Positions 44,238-54,176 of a stretch of DNA of 64,000 bases are shown one piece after another. The DNA comes from Sphingomonas sp. PAMC 26621. Lineage in GTDB: Bacteria; Pseudomonadota; Alphaproteobacteria; Sphingomonadales; Sphingomonadaceae. Under the pieces are notes generated by a model that saw nothing but the letters and a program-made list of their open reading frames with translations, was not told where the DNA came from and searched no databases. The position numbers were made by a program, and so were the translations under genes. How positions within the stretch are numbered: position 1 is the first letter of the stretch; each line of letters starts with the position of its first letter. The stretch lies in contig NZ_AIDW01000004.1 of the NCBI RefSeq assembly GCF_000251145.1, forward strand, positions 231,267 to 295,266, written 5' to 3'.

Positions 44238-46733
44238 GTGTCACGTCTCGCAACCAGCAAGCCTGCCTATCTCGCTATGTCCTGCGTCGGCGCGTTTGCC
44301 AGCTTGCCCGCTTTTGCCAATGATGCGCCGCCGCCGCCCGCCAATGACGAAGACCCCGACCAGAAGCTCGACATCGTCGTCCACGGTCAGCGCGAGCCGC
44401 GCCGCGACCCCAAGCAGGTCGCGCCGCTCGTCGACACGGCCAAGTCGATCCTCGTCCTCGACAAGCAGGTGATCCAGCAGACCGGGTCGACCTCGCTTCA
44501 GGATGCGCTCCGCACCGTTCCCGGCATCACCTTCGGTGCGGCCGAGGGCGGGAATCCGATCGGCGATCGCCCCTTCATCCGTGGGTTTGACAGTCAGGGC
44601 AGCGTCTATGTCGATGGCGTGCGCGACCTGTCGTCGCAGACCCGCGAGGTGTTCGCGGTCGAGACGATCCAGATCGTGCGCGGGTCGGATTCGACGCTCG
44701 GCGGGCGCGGCAATGCCGGCGGGTCGCTCAACATCCTGTCGCGGCTGCCGCAACTCAAGACCTTCGGTTCGGTCAGCGGCAGTTACGGCAATGCCGACTT
44801 CAAGCGCGTCACCGGGGACGTGAACGTGCGCGTGAGCGACACCGCCGCGGTCCGGCTTCAGGGGCTGTGGCACGACCAGAAGTTTGCGGACCGCGATTCG
44901 ATCTACGCCAAGCGCTGGGGCTTTGCGCCGAGCGTCACGCTTGGCCTCGGCACGCCGACCCGGCTGACCGCGAGCTATTACTATCTCGAGAACCACGAAC
45001 TGCCCGACAGCGGCATCCCGTACCAATATGTCTGCTCGGCGACCAATTGCGCGTTGCCGGCGGGCAACGTCTTCACCACGCCCGCGATCGGCACGATCAC
45101 CACGCGTGGCGGGCAGACCGGCACCGTCAAGCGCTCGGCGTTCTACGGCCTCGAGGATCGCGACTTCCGCGATGCCACCACCAATCAGGGGATGCTCCGG
45201 GTCGAGCATGATTTCGGCAAGATCACGCTGCGCAACACCGCGCGCTACGCGCACAGCGACCAGTCCTATATCTTCACGCTCCCCGACGACAGCCAGGGCA
45301 ATGTCTTCGGCACCGCTGCGACCAACCCAACCACGGGTGCGGCAGGCGCGCGCGGCGACGTGCTGACCGGCGGCTATGTCTGGCGGCGCGGCAATACGCG
45401 CTATGGCTATACCAAGAGCCTGATCGACCAGACCGACCTGAGCGGGACGATCACCACCGGCGGGATCAAGCACAGCTTCGCGGTCGGCACCGAAGTCGCG
45501 TGGGAAAAGACGCGGCGCGGCACCTTCGTGTCGGCGAACGGGTCGACCATCAGCCCGCGCTGCAACACCGCGACGATCGCGCGTTTCTATTGCACCAGCC
45601 TGTTCGACCCCAACCCGTCCGACCCCTGGGTCAATTACACCAGCGACACGTCGAGCGTCGCGACGCCGATCGTGCGCGGGGCTGCCAACACCGAAACGCA
45701 GAACGATGCGACCACGATCTCGGTCTACGGGTTCGATTCGATCACGCTGCTCCCGCAACTGATCCTCAACCTCGGCGCGCGCTATGACCGGTTCAAGTCG
45801 AGCGTGACGCTGCCGTTCGCCACCGGTGCCACCGCCTCGAAGCTGTCGCGGACCGACGCCCTGTTCAACTGGCAGGCCGGGCTGGTGTTCAAGCCGACCA
45901 GCGAGACGAGCCTCTACGCGAGCTACGCCACCGCCGCGACCCCACCCAACGCGCTGCTTGGCGAAGGGCGCGAGGACAATGCGCTGCCGACCACCAATAC
46001 CGCGGTCAATCTCACGATCCTCGACAGCCTCAAGGTCCAGAAGACAAAATCCTATGAGGTCGGCGCGAAGGCGAGCCTGTTCCACGAGCAACTCGCGCTG
46101 GGTCTCGCGGTGTTCCAGACCGACATCACCAACGCACGCGTCCAGATCGACGCCAATACCGTCGGTTTTTTCGGCAAGACGCGGATCCGCGGGATCGAGC
46201 TCAACGCGAGCGGGACGGTGCTGCCCGGCTGGACGGTGTTCGGCGGCTATACCTATCTCGACCCGAAGATCATCGACGGCGGCAACAGCGCGCTGACCGC
46301 CGCCGCCAACGGTCCGGCGGCTGCGCAGACGGTCTATGTCGCGTCGGTCAACACCGGGAAGCAGGTGCCGCAGACCGCGCAACACAGCTTCACCGCGACG
46401 ACCAACTACGAACTGGTCAAGGGCGTGCAGATCGGCGGCAGCGCGATCTACATGGGGCGGCAATATGGCGGCTATGCCGACAATCGCACTGCGACGCAGA
46501 CCACCGCCGGGGTCGTCTCGATCAGTCCCGCTACCGTCACCCTGTCGCGCGGCATCCCCGATTACTGGCGCTTCGATGCGCGCGCGAGCTACGCGGTCAC
46601 TCGCAATATCGAACTCAGCGTCAATGCGCAGAACCTGACCAACAAGGTCTATTTCACGCAGACCTTCGCTTCGCATTACGCGAGCATCGCGCCGGGCCGG
46701 ACGGTATTCGGCACGATCACCGCCAAATTCTGA
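44238..46733 (+). CDS. TonB-dependent siderophore receptor
   Basis: An 831-residue outer membrane receptor. The signal peptide covers residues 1-27 (ending PAFA). Then come a plug domain (about 60-200, with LQDALRTVPGITFG and DRPFIRGFDSQGSVYVDGVRD) and a 22-strand barrel ending in TVFGTITAKF with the terminal Phe needed for assembly. The siderophore-receptor family is recognised by the plug motifs. The start is GTG at 44238 with AGGGGG 8 bases before it; an ATG 18 codons earlier would spoil the signal peptide. It is first in a Fur-type operon with three coupled genes. Confidence 0.93.
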   Translation: MSRLATSKPAYLAMSCVGAFASLPAFANDAPPPPANDEDPDQKLDIVVHGQREPRRDPKQVAPLVDTAKSILVLDKQVIQQTGSTSLQDALRTVPGITFGAAEGGNPIGDRPFIRGFDSQGSVYVDGVRDLSSQTREVFAVETIQIVRGSDSTLGGRGNAGGSLNILSRLPQLKTFGSVSGSYGNADFKRVTGDVNVRVSDTAAVRLQGLWHDQKFADRDSIYAKRWGFAPSVTLGLGTPTRLTASYYYLENHELPDSGIPYQYVCSATNCALPAGNVFTTPAIGTITTRGGQTGTVKRSAFYGLEDRDFRDATTNQGMLRVEHDFGKITLRNTARYAHSDQSYIFTLPDDSQGNVFGTAATNPTTGAAGARGDVLTGGYVWRRGNTRYGYTKSLIDQTDLSGTITTGGIKHSFAVGTEVAWEKTRRGTFVSANGSTISPRCNTATIARFYCTSLFDPNPSDPWVNYTSDTSSVATPIVRGAANTETQNDATTISVYGFDSITLLPQLILNLGARYDRFKSSVTLPFATGATASKLSRTDALFNWQAGLVFKPTSETSLYASYATAATPPNALLGEGREDNALPTTNTAVNLTILDSLKVQKTKSYEVGAKASLFHEQLALGLAVFQTDITNARVQIDANTVGFFGKTRIRGIELNASGTVLPGWTVFGGYTYLDPKIIDGGNSALTAAANGPAAAQTVYVASVNTGKQVPQTAQHSFTATTNYELVKGVQIGGSAIYMGRQYGGYADNRTATQTTAGVVSISPATVTLSRGIPDYWRFDARASYAVTRNIELSVNAQNLTNKVYFTQTFASHYASIAPGRTVFGTITAKF

Positions 46734-47473
46734 TGCTGGACGCGGAGCAACTGGCGGCGCTGTCGCCCGAGGAGATCGCCGGGCATCTGGCAGGGCCGCC
46801 CGAGCAGCGCGCGGCGTTCGTCCGCGCGGCGGCGGAGACGGGCATCGCCGATGCTCAGGCGGTGTACGGCCAGATGCTGCTCGACGGGGTAGGGGTGGCG
46901 GCGGATGCCCCCGCCGCGCTCGGCTGGTTCATGCGCGCGGCGGCACAGCATCATGTCATGGCGATCAACATGGTCGGGCGCTGCTACGATCTCGGCTGGG
47001 GGACCACGCCCGACAAGACGCGCGCCGCGGCGTGTTACCGGATCGCGGCGGAGCGGGGGCTCGATTGGGGGATGTATAACTACGCGACGTTGCTCGCGCT
47101 CGGGCAGGGCGTGGCGGAGGACAAGGCGGCGGCGCTCGGCTGGTTCCGCAAGGCAGCGGCGCTCGGCAACGCGAAGGCGATCAATTTCATCGGCAGCTTT
47201 CACGAGGACGGCTGGGTGGTCGAGCGCGACATGGCGGCAGCGGCGCTTTGCTACGCGCGCGCGGCGCAGGGCGGCGACTTTCGCGGCGCGTTCAACCATG
47301 CGCGGATGCTCGGCGCGGCGGGCAAGATTGAGGATGCGCTCGGCTGGCTCCGCCGCGCGAGCGCGAGCGCGACCCCTGCGTTCGTCGACAAGGCGGCGGC
47401 GTGGCTCGCGGCATCCGACATCGCGGCGTTCCGCGCGCGCGGCGTCCAGGCGATCCGGGGGCCGTCATGCTGA
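46733..47473 (+). CDS. Sel1-repeat protein
   Basis: A 246-residue protein with about five Sel1-like (SLR) helical repeats: [30 protein letters not shown], then units around [42 protein letters not shown] and [21 protein letters not shown]. Such repeats serve as protein-binding scaffolds. No signal peptide is seen. The start overlaps the receptor stop (TGATG) and the end overlaps piuC by 7 bases, so it is firmly within the iron operon. A link to handling of the receptor or dioxygenase is inference. Confidence 0.9.
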   Translation: MLDAEQLAALSPEEIAGHLAGPPEQRAAFVRAAAETGIADAQAVYGQMLLDGVGVAADAPAALGWFMRAAAQHHVMAINMVGRCYDLGWGTTPDKTRAAACYRIAAERGLDWGMYNYATLLALGQGVAEDKAAALGWFRKAAALGNAKAINFIGSFHEDGWVVERDMAAAALCYARAAQGGDFRGAFNHARMLGAAGKIEDALGWLRRASASATPAFVDKAAAWLAASDIAAFRARGVQAIRGPSC

Positions 47474-48150
47474 CCGTGATCCCCGACCTGCTCGCGCCCG
47501 CGCAGGTCGCCGATCTGCGCGCGGCGCTCGATGCCGCCGACTGGATCGACGGCAATGCGACCTCGGGCGCGCAGTCCGCGCTCGCCAAGCGCAACACGCA
47601 ATTGCCCGAGGACAGCGCTGCCGCGCGCGCGGGGGGCGGCATGATGCTCGATGCGCTCGCGGCGTCGCCGCTGTTCGTGGCGGCAGCCTTGCCGCTCAAG
47701 GTCTTTCCGCCGCTGTTCAACCGCTACGCCGAGGGCGATGCGTTCGGCGCGCATGTCGACAGCGCGATCAGGATCCGTCGCGGGAGCGATTTCCGCATCC
47801 GCAGCGACCTGTCCGCGACGCTGTTCCTGTCCGATCCCGAGAGCTACGACGGCGGTGAGCTGACGATCTCGACGCAGTTCGGGGAGCAGCGGGTCAAGCT
47901 GCCGGCGGGGCAACTCGTGCTCTATCCCGCGTCGAGCGTCCATCACGTCACCCCGGTTACGCGCGGCACACGTGTCGCGTCGTTCTTCTGGATTCAGTCG
48001 ATGGTCCGCGACGACGGCGCGCGGGCGCTGCTGTTCGAGCAGGATACCGCGATCCAGTCGATCGCGGCGCGGCTCGGCAGCGACGATCCCGAAATCGTCC
48101 GGCTGACGGGCGTCTATCACAATCTGTTACGCCGCTGGGCGGAGGTCTGA
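47467..48150 (+). CDS. piuC: PiuC/YbiX-type Fe(II) 2-oxoglutarate dioxygenase
   Basis: A 227-residue dioxygenase of the PKHD-type hydroxylase group, to which P. aeruginosa PiuC and E. coli YbiX belong. The iron-binding HxD is in AHVDSAIR (about residue 98) and the distal His in [12 protein letters not shown], with the 2-oxoglutarate Arg in the same block. Homologues sit beside TonB receptors and are repressed by iron. The ATG at 47467 lies inside the end of the Sel1 gene, and the stop overlaps the PepSY gene (TGATG). Confidence 0.92.
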   Translation: MLTVIPDLLAPAQVADLRAALDAADWIDGNATSGAQSALAKRNTQLPEDSAAARAGGGMMLDALAASPLFVAAALPLKVFPPLFNRYAEGDAFGAHVDSAIRIRRGSDFRIRSDLSATLFLSDPESYDGGELTISTQFGEQRVKLPAGQLVLYPASSVHHVTPVTRGTRVASFFWIQSMVRDDGARALLFEQDTAIQSIAARLGSDDPEIVRLTGVYHNLLRRWAEV

Positions 48151-49235
48151 TGTCGAGAATTGCGCTGCGCAACGCCTGGTTCCAGGTGCACAAATGGATC
48201 GGGCTGCTGCTTGCGGTGCTGATCATCCCGCTCTCGCTGAGCGGTGCGGTACTGGTGTGGGACGAGGCGGTCGATCACGTCCTCAACCCGGCACGCTACG
48301 CGACGACCGGCACGACCACGCTCGACCCGCAACGCTATGTCGCGGTGGCACGTGGGGTGCTCAAGCCCGGCGAGCGGATCGCCAGTCTTGCGCTGCCCGA
48401 GCGGGAGGGGCCGGTGCAGGTGACGGCGATCACCCCGCCCGATCCTGCCCGGCGCGGGCCGCCGCTGCGCACGACCGTCTATCTCGATCCGCCGACCGCG
48501 AAGATCCTTGCGGTCGGCTCCAGCGCGAGCGGCGTGCTCCGCGTGCTGCACAATCTCCACGGGAATCTGCTGGTGCCCGGCGTCGGGCGGCAGATCGTCG
48601 GGTGGATCGGGGTGGCGATGCTGCTGTCAAGCGTGTCGGGCTTGTGGCTGTGGTGGCCGACGGTCGGGCGCTGGGCGCGGGGCCTGCGCTGGCGGCGGCA
48701 TCGCAACACCGATACCAATTTGCACCATCTGTTCGGCTTCTGGATCGCGCTGCCGTTGTTCGTGCTGTCGCTGACCGGGGTGTGGATTGCGTTCCCGCTG
48801 GTGTTCAATGGGGGCGGCGGAGGACGCGGGCCGGGCGGCGGCGGCGGGCGGCCGGTCGCGTTGGAGCGGCCTGCGCTTTCACTCGAAGCGGTGCTGGCGC
48901 GCGCGGGCGCGGTCGAACCGGGTCGGATCGTGCGGATCGAATGGCCGACCGATCGCAAGCCGGCGTGGCAGGTGACGTTCGCGCGGGCTCCGGGGGTCGC
49001 CGTCGACGACGCCTCGGGCATGGCGAAGATCGCACGCGCCGAACCCGAAACGCTCGCGCGGACGATGCGGCGGCTGCACGACGGGACGCAGATGGGGTTC
49101 GTCTGGCAGCTGCTGGTGTTCCTGGGTGGCGTGCTGCCCGCGGTGCTCGCGGTGACCGGGATCATCATGTGGTGGCGCGCGCTGGGGTGGAAGGCGGCGG
49201 TGAAGGCGAAGCAGCGCGCGCGGGCTGCGGCGTAG
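48150..49235 (+). CDS. PepSY-domain membrane protein
   Basis: A 361-residue inner-membrane protein of the PepSY-associated TM family. The N-terminal helix begins WFQVHKWIGLLLAVLIIPLSLSG. A PepSY periplasmic region is followed by further helices (about 150-170, 190-215, 320-345). A Gly-rich loop lies at about 218-235. Relatives adjoin TonB siderophore receptors and include FAD-free ferric-reductase-like proteins; a role in releasing iron from siderophores is proposed for the family. It is the last gene of the operon. Confidence 0.9.
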   Translation: MSRIALRNAWFQVHKWIGLLLAVLIIPLSLSGAVLVWDEAVDHVLNPARYATTGTTTLDPQRYVAVARGVLKPGERIASLALPEREGPVQVTAITPPDPARRGPPLRTTVYLDPPTAKILAVGSSASGVLRVLHNLHGNLLVPGVGRQIVGWIGVAMLLSSVSGLWLWWPTVGRWARGLRWRRHRNTDTNLHHLFGFWIALPLFVLSLTGVWIAFPLVFNGGGGGRGPGGGGGRPVALERPALSLEAVLARAGAVEPGRIVRIEWPTDRKPAWQVTFARAPGVAVDDASGMAKIARAEPETLARTMRRLHDGTQMGFVWQLLVFLGGVLPAVLAVTGIIMWWRALGWKAAVKAKQRARAAA

Positions 49236-49297
49236 GGGGAGGCGCCTCCGCAGTTCTTCGCCACGATTGATTGCCGCGACGAACGGTCCCAATCAGA

Positions 49298-49391
49298 CGT
49301 CATCCCCGCGGAGGCGGGGATCCATACTGGCTCGCCGTGCCCGTTTGCGGAACCGCTGCGCTAATGGATTCCCGCCTGCGCGGGAATGACG
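49298..49391. repeat. Intergenic palindromic repeat, family C, copy 2 (opposite orientation)
   Basis: The left end is CGTCATCCCCGCGGAGGCGG and the right end is ATTCCCGCCTGCGCGGGAAT-GACG, with CCATACTGGC inside. This is the copy at 24518-24612 read in the other direction. It lies between the convergent PepSY and glutamate dehydrogenase genes, and the rest of that 256-bp gap shows nothing else. Confidence 0.8.
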
Positions 49392-49491
49392 AATTGGGTG
49401 AGGGCGCGCGGTGCTTTCATGACGCCGACGTCGCAAAAAGGCCGCGTCCCTGCGCCGGGCAGGGACGCGAACCTGATAACCGGAACCGCGC

Positions 49492-52400
49492 CTACCGCCC
49501 CAGCAACACCCGTGCCTGACCCGCGATCTGCGCCAGCATCGCGGCATTGGGCGCAGGCGCCAGCCGCGCGCGGTCGACCACCGCCTTGAACTGCGCGACG
49601 CGCGCCGCATTGTCGCCGAGCCACGTCTCGACCAGCGCCTGCGGATCGCGCTTGCCCCCCGCCGAGCGCGCGAGGAACTCGAGCCGCAATTGCTGGAAGT
49701 CGCGCGCCAGCCCCGCGATCAGCAGCCGCTCCCACGGGTCGCTCGAATCGATACGCGCCGCATTCGCCTGCGCCCAGTCGAGCCCGAGCGCCTGCCCGAG
49801 CCGCGTGAACGCGCGCGTCAGCACGGTCTCGTCGATCTCAAGCCGGTCGCCGAGATCGGCAAGCCCGACCGCGCCGTCAAGCTCGAACAGCCGCACGACC
49901 TTCTGCACCAGCGCGGCCGGCGCGCCCGCCGCTTCCAAAGCCCCCGCGATCCGCGCGCTCTGCGCGCTCGCCTCGTCGAGCAGCAACGCCTTGGTCTGCC
50001 GGTCGAGTTCGACGATGCCCTTGCCGAGCCGCTTGAGCGTATCGCCCGGCCCCGACCCGGTCCGCGTTGCGCGGAGCAGGTCCGCGATCTGCGAGCGCGT
50101 CGCCACCGCGACCTCGTCGAACAGCGCGATCCGCGCCGCCTCGGGCATGTCGGTCGTCTCGATCTCGCGCCACAAGGCGGGCAGGTCGAACAGACGTTCC
50201 GCTACGACGAACATGCCCGCGATGTCGCTCATCGCGGCGCCTTCTTCCTCGGCCAGTTCGAACGGGTAGAGCACGCCCATCCGGTTGACGATCCGGTTGG
50301 CGAGCTTGGTCGCGACGATCTCGCCGCGCAGCCGATGCTCGTCGATCGCCTTGCCGAACCGTTCCTGCATCGCTGCCGGGAAGGCAGCGTGGAGATCAGG
50401 CAGCAATTCATCGGCGAGGCCAAGCCCCGACCGCTCGATCGCCGCCTGCAACGCAAGCTTGGCGGTTGCGAGCAGCACCGCAAGCTCGGGCCGGGTCAGC
50501 CCGCGGCCCTCGGCCGAGCGGCGGAGCAGGTCGTCATTCCCCGCCAGCCCCTCGACCGCGCGGTCGAGCGAGCCCGCCGCCTCGAAGATCTCGATCAGCC
50601 GGACATAGCTCGGCACGGTCTGTGCCCCGCCCGCCTCGGCGATCGACAGCGCGAGCGTCTGGAGCCGATTGTCCTCGAGCACCAGATGCGCGACGTCGTC
50701 GGTCATCCCGGCGAGGAAGGCGTTGCGATCCTCGAACGCGAGGCGGCCCTCGATCATCTCGCGGTTGAGCGCGATCTTGATGTTGACCTCGTTGTCCGAG
50801 CAGTCGACGCCTGCCGAATTGTCGATGAAGTCGGTGTTGATCCGCCCGCCATGCGCCGAGAAGGCGATGCGCGCGGCTTGCGTCACGCCGAGGTTCGCGC
50901 CTTCGCCGATCGCGGTCGCGCGCAGATCCTCGGCATCGACGCGGAGCCGGTCGTTGGCCGGGTCGCCGACCGCGATGTTGTTCTCGGCGCGTGCCTTCAC
51001 ATAGGTGCCGATCCCGCCGAACCAGATCAGGTCGACCGGGCTCTTGAGGATCGCCGAGATCAGCGCGCCCGGCTCCATCTCGCGGTCTGCGATGCCGAGC
51101 GCGGTGCGGACTTCGTCGGTCAGCGCGATCACCTTGGCGGTGCGCGGGAACACCCCGCCGCCCGCCGAAATCAGCGCGCCGTCATAATCCGCCCAGCTCG
51201 AACGCGGCAGCGCGAACATCCGCGTGCGCTCGGCGAACGAGGCGGCGGGATCGGGGTTGGGATCGAGGAAGATGTGGCGGTGGTCGAACGCCGCGACGAT
51301 CTTGAGTTCGTGGCTCAGCAACATGCCGTTGCCGAACACGTCGCCCGACATGTCGCCGCACCCGACGACGCGGATCGGCTGCGTCTGGACGTCGGTGCCA
51401 CGCTCGGCGAAGTGGCGCTGGACGCTGACCCACGCGCCCTTGGCGGTAATCCCCATCGCCTTGTGGTCGTAACCGACCGACCCGCCGCTCGCGAACGCAT
51501 CGCCCAGCCAGAAGCCGTGCTCGAGCGCGATCGCATTGGCGACGTCGGAGAAGGTCGCGGTGCCCTTGTCGGCGGCGACGACGAAATAGGGATCCTCGCC
51601 GTCATGCACGACAACGTCCTGCGGGTGGACCACCGCACCCTCGACGATGTTGTCGGTGATCGACAGCAAGGTCCGGATGAACACGCGGTAGCTTTCGGTC
51701 CCCTCGGCAAGCCACGCATCGCGGTTCGACGCGGGCGGAAGCTGCTTGGGATAGAAGCCGCCCTTCGCGCCGGTCGGCACGATCACCGCATTCTTGACGC
51801 GCTGCGCCTTCATCAGCCCGAGGATCTCGGTACGGAAGTCGTCGCGCCGGTCGGACCAGCGCAGGCCGCCGCGCGCGACCGGGCCGGCGCGCAGATGGAT
51901 GCCCTCGATCCGCGCGGAATAGACCCACATCTCGCGCCACGGAACAGGCGCCGGGAGGCCGGGAATGAGGTGGCTGTCGAGCTTGAACGCGAGCGCGACC
52001 TGGCCGGCGGGCGCGAACGCGTTGGTGCGCAGCGTCGCGGCGATCACGCTGCGCAGCGAGCGCAGGATACGGTCGTCGTCGATCGCGGACACGGCATCGA
52101 GCCCCGCATCGATCGCGGCATCGGCAGCTTCGATCCCCGAACGATCGCGCTTCGGATCGTGCGCGGCGGTGAACCGCTCGACCAGCGCGGCGGCGACCTT
52201 CGGCGCGCGCCGCAGCGCATCGACCACGGTGACGAGGCCATAGGTCAGCCCCGCCTGCCGCAGATAGCGGAACCACGCACGGAACAGCAGCACCGATTCC
52301 GAGGACAGCCCGGCATCGACGATCAGCCGGTTGAACGCATCGTTCTCGGCGCGATTCTCGAGCACCGCGCGGATCGCGTCCTCGAGCAGTGTCGCATCGG

Positions 52401-54117
52401 GGACAGTCCCGCCCATCTCGACGAGGAATTCGTGGACGAACCCCTGTTCGTCGCCGAGCAGCGCGGTGGGGAGTTCCTCGATCACGCGGAAGCCGAAATT
52501 CTCGAGCACCGGCACTGCATCCGACAGCGCGAGCGCACCGCCCTCGCGGTAGATCTTGAGCCGGGTCGCGCCGCGCTCGTCGCGGTACAGCCGGACCGAA
52601 CGGTCGCCCGGGTTTTCCAGCCGCGCCAGCCGCACGATGTCGCGCGCGGCTTCATCCGCGGTGTTGGCCGCGCGATACCCCTGCGGGAACCCCGCGGCAT
52701 GTTTGAGCGCAAGCCGCGCCGCGCGCGCGGCATCGGTCTGCTCGACCAGTGCCGCCTCGACCGCGGGAACCCAGCCGCGCACCATCCGCGCGATCCGCGT
52801 ATCCAGCGCCTCGGTCTCGGGCAGCACGCCGCCTTCGCGCAGGTCGAGCGTGAAGCGGATCAGCGCGATCGTGTCGTCGACCGCGATCGACCAGTTGAGC
52901 ACGCTCGCGTTCGCGGCCTCGGCAAGCATCTCGCCGATCGCGAGACGGCGCGCCGTGGTCAGGTCGTCGCGCGGCAGCCACACGAACGCGAACAGATGCC
53001 GCCCGAGCGTGCTGCGCACCAGCACCAGCTTGGGCCGCGGGCGATCCGCCAGCGACATCGCGGTCAGCGCGACATTCTCGAGCGCCTCGGTGGTGAAGCC
53101 GGTGATCAGGTCATGCGGCAGCGCGGCGAGCGCATGCGTCAGCGCCTTGCCGGTATGCCCCTTCGGATCGAACCCGAACTTCGCCTCGAGCGCAGCAAGC
53201 CGCGCGCGCAGCACTGGCACATCCTCGGGGGCTGCGCCGAGCGCGGCGCTGGTCCACAGCCCCGAATGGATCGAGAGCCCCGCGACGCGCGCGCCGTCGC
53301 GCAGCGGCACGAGGACCAGATCGAGCGGGACCTGCCGGTGGACGCCCGAAATGAGGTTGGACTTGAGCAGCAGCGGCGCTTCGCCGCCATCCTCGAACCA
53401 GCGCACCGCAAGGACGCGCGACGCTTCGGCGAGGATCGGCACGGGTTGCGGGTTGCGCGCGATGCCGAGCGCCTGCGCTTCGGTGGCCGCATCGCTCGTA
53501 GCGGTGCCCGACCCGGTACCCCACCAGGTCTGATGCCCGAGCAGCGTCATGTTGCGATCGAGCAGCCAGGCGAGCAGCGCGCTACCTTCGCCCTCGGGCA
53601 GCGTCGCGATATCCGCCGCCAGCGCGTCTTGCAGCGCATGCCAGTCGCCGACTGCGGCGCGGACATCCGCCAGGTTCTTCGCAAGGTCGGTGACGAGCTC
53701 GCGCCGCTCGCGCGCATCGACCCGTTCGAGCTCGATATAGATCATCGATTCGGCGGCACCCTCGTCGACCTCGGTCAGCGCGCCGTCCGAATCGCGCGTC
53801 ACGCGGAGCACCGGGTGAATGATCCGGTCGATCGAAATATCGTGTGCGCCGATCGTCGCGGCGATCGAATCGACCAGGAACGGCATGTCGTCGTTGACGA
53901 TCGCGAGGCGCATCAGGCGGCGTGGGTCGGTCGCCGGGAGCGGCTCGAGCGCGATCGTCGCGGTGGCGGGTGCGCGCTGCTCGGCAGTGGCGGCGACGAA
54001 GCCGGCGGCGGTGGCACGCTCGGCCTCCCCAAAGCCCTGCAATTCTTCGGGGAGAGCACCTTTGGTAAGCCGGACGGCAAGCGCATCCGACAGCGATTTG
54101 AGCGTGGTCTTAGGCAT
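49492..54117 (-). CDS. NAD-dependent glutamate dehydrogenase, large (GdhZ/L-GDH type)
   Basis: A 1541-residue NAD-glutamate dehydrogenase of the large class, known from Caulobacter (GdhZ), Pseudomonas and Streptomyces. It oxidises glutamate to 2-oxoglutarate and ammonia. ACT-like N-terminal domains come first. The dehydrogenase core, at about 740-1250, carries VARGGLRWSDRRDDFRTEIL, the catalytic Lys region PTGAKGGFYPKQLPP, GDMSGDVFGNGML and GGIGTYVKA. A long helical C-terminal part follows. The ATG at 54115-54117 gives the usual MPKTTLKSLSDAL-type start. No partner gene adjoins. It is the longest gene in the window. Confidence 0.96.
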   Translation of the reverse strand: MPKTTLKSLSDALAVRLTKGALPEELQGFGEAERATAAGFVAATAEQRAPATATIALEPLPATDPRRLMRLAIVNDDMPFLVDSIAATIGAHDISIDRIIHPVLRVTRDSDGALTEVDEGAAESMIYIELERVDARERRELVTDLAKNLADVRAAVGDWHALQDALAADIATLPEGEGSALLAWLLDRNMTLLGHQTWWGTGSGTATSDAATEAQALGIARNPQPVPILAEASRVLAVRWFEDGGEAPLLLKSNLISGVHRQVPLDLVLVPLRDGARVAGLSIHSGLWTSAALGAAPEDVPVLRARLAALEAKFGFDPKGHTGKALTHALAALPHDLITGFTTEALENVALTAMSLADRPRPKLVLVRSTLGRHLFAFVWLPRDDLTTARRLAIGEMLAEAANASVLNWSIAVDDTIALIRFTLDLREGGVLPETEALDTRIARMVRGWVPAVEAALVEQTDAARAARLALKHAAGFPQGYRAANTADEAARDIVRLARLENPGDRSVRLYRDERGATRLKIYREGGALALSDAVPVLENFGFRVIEELPTALLGDEQGFVHEFLVEMGGTVPDATLLEDAIRAVLENRAENDAFNRLIVDAGLSSESVLLFRAWFRYLRQAGLTYGLVTVVDALRRAPKVAAALVERFTAAHDPKRDRSGIEAADAAIDAGLDAVSAIDDDRILRSLRSVIAATLRTNAFAPAGQVALAFKLDSHLIPGLPAPVPWREMWVYSARIEGIHLRAGPVARGGLRWSDRRDDFRTEILGLMKAQRVKNAVIVPTGAKGGFYPKQLPPASNRDAWLAEGTESYRVFIRTLLSITDNIVEGAVVHPQDVVVHDGEDPYFVVAADKGTATFSDVANAIALEHGFWLGDAFASGGSVGYDHKAMGITAKGAWVSVQRHFAERGTDVQTQPIRVVGCGDMSGDVFGNGMLLSHELKIVAAFDHRHIFLDPNPDPAASFAERTRMFALPRSSWADYDGALISAGGGVFPRTAKVIALTDEVRTALGIADREMEPGALISAILKSPVDLIWFGGIGTYVKARAENNIAVGDPANDRLRVDAEDLRATAIGEGANLGVTQAARIAFSAHGGRINTDFIDNSAGVDCSDNEVNIKIALNREMIEGRLAFEDRNAFLAGMTDDVAHLVLEDNRLQTLALSIAEAGGAQTVPSYVRLIEIFEAAGSLDRAVEGLAGNDDLLRRSAEGRGLTRPELAVLLATAKLALQAAIERSGLGLADELLPDLHAAFPAAMQERFGKAIDEHRLRGEIVATKLANRIVNRMGVLYPFELAEEEGAAMSDIAGMFVVAERLFDLPALWREIETTDMPEAARIALFDEVAVATRSQIADLLRATRTGSGPGDTLKRLGKGIVELDRQTKALLLDEASAQSARIAGALEAAGAPAALVQKVVRLFELDGAVGLADLGDRLEIDETVLTRAFTRLGQALGLDWAQANAARIDSSDPWERLLIAGLARDFQQLRLEFLARSAGGKRDPQALVETWLGDNAARVAQFKAVVDRARLAPAPNAAMLAQIAGQARVLLGR

Positions 54118-54176
54118 GCGCGCCCCTATGCGCCGGTCGCACCGCGACCTCAAGACTTGTGGCGGTGCAACATTTC

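Noticed and set aside
44241..46676. An 811-codon minus-strand frame opposite the TonB receptor
   Set aside because: Same shadow effect; the composition is Arg/Ala/Gly-rich and no motif is seen.
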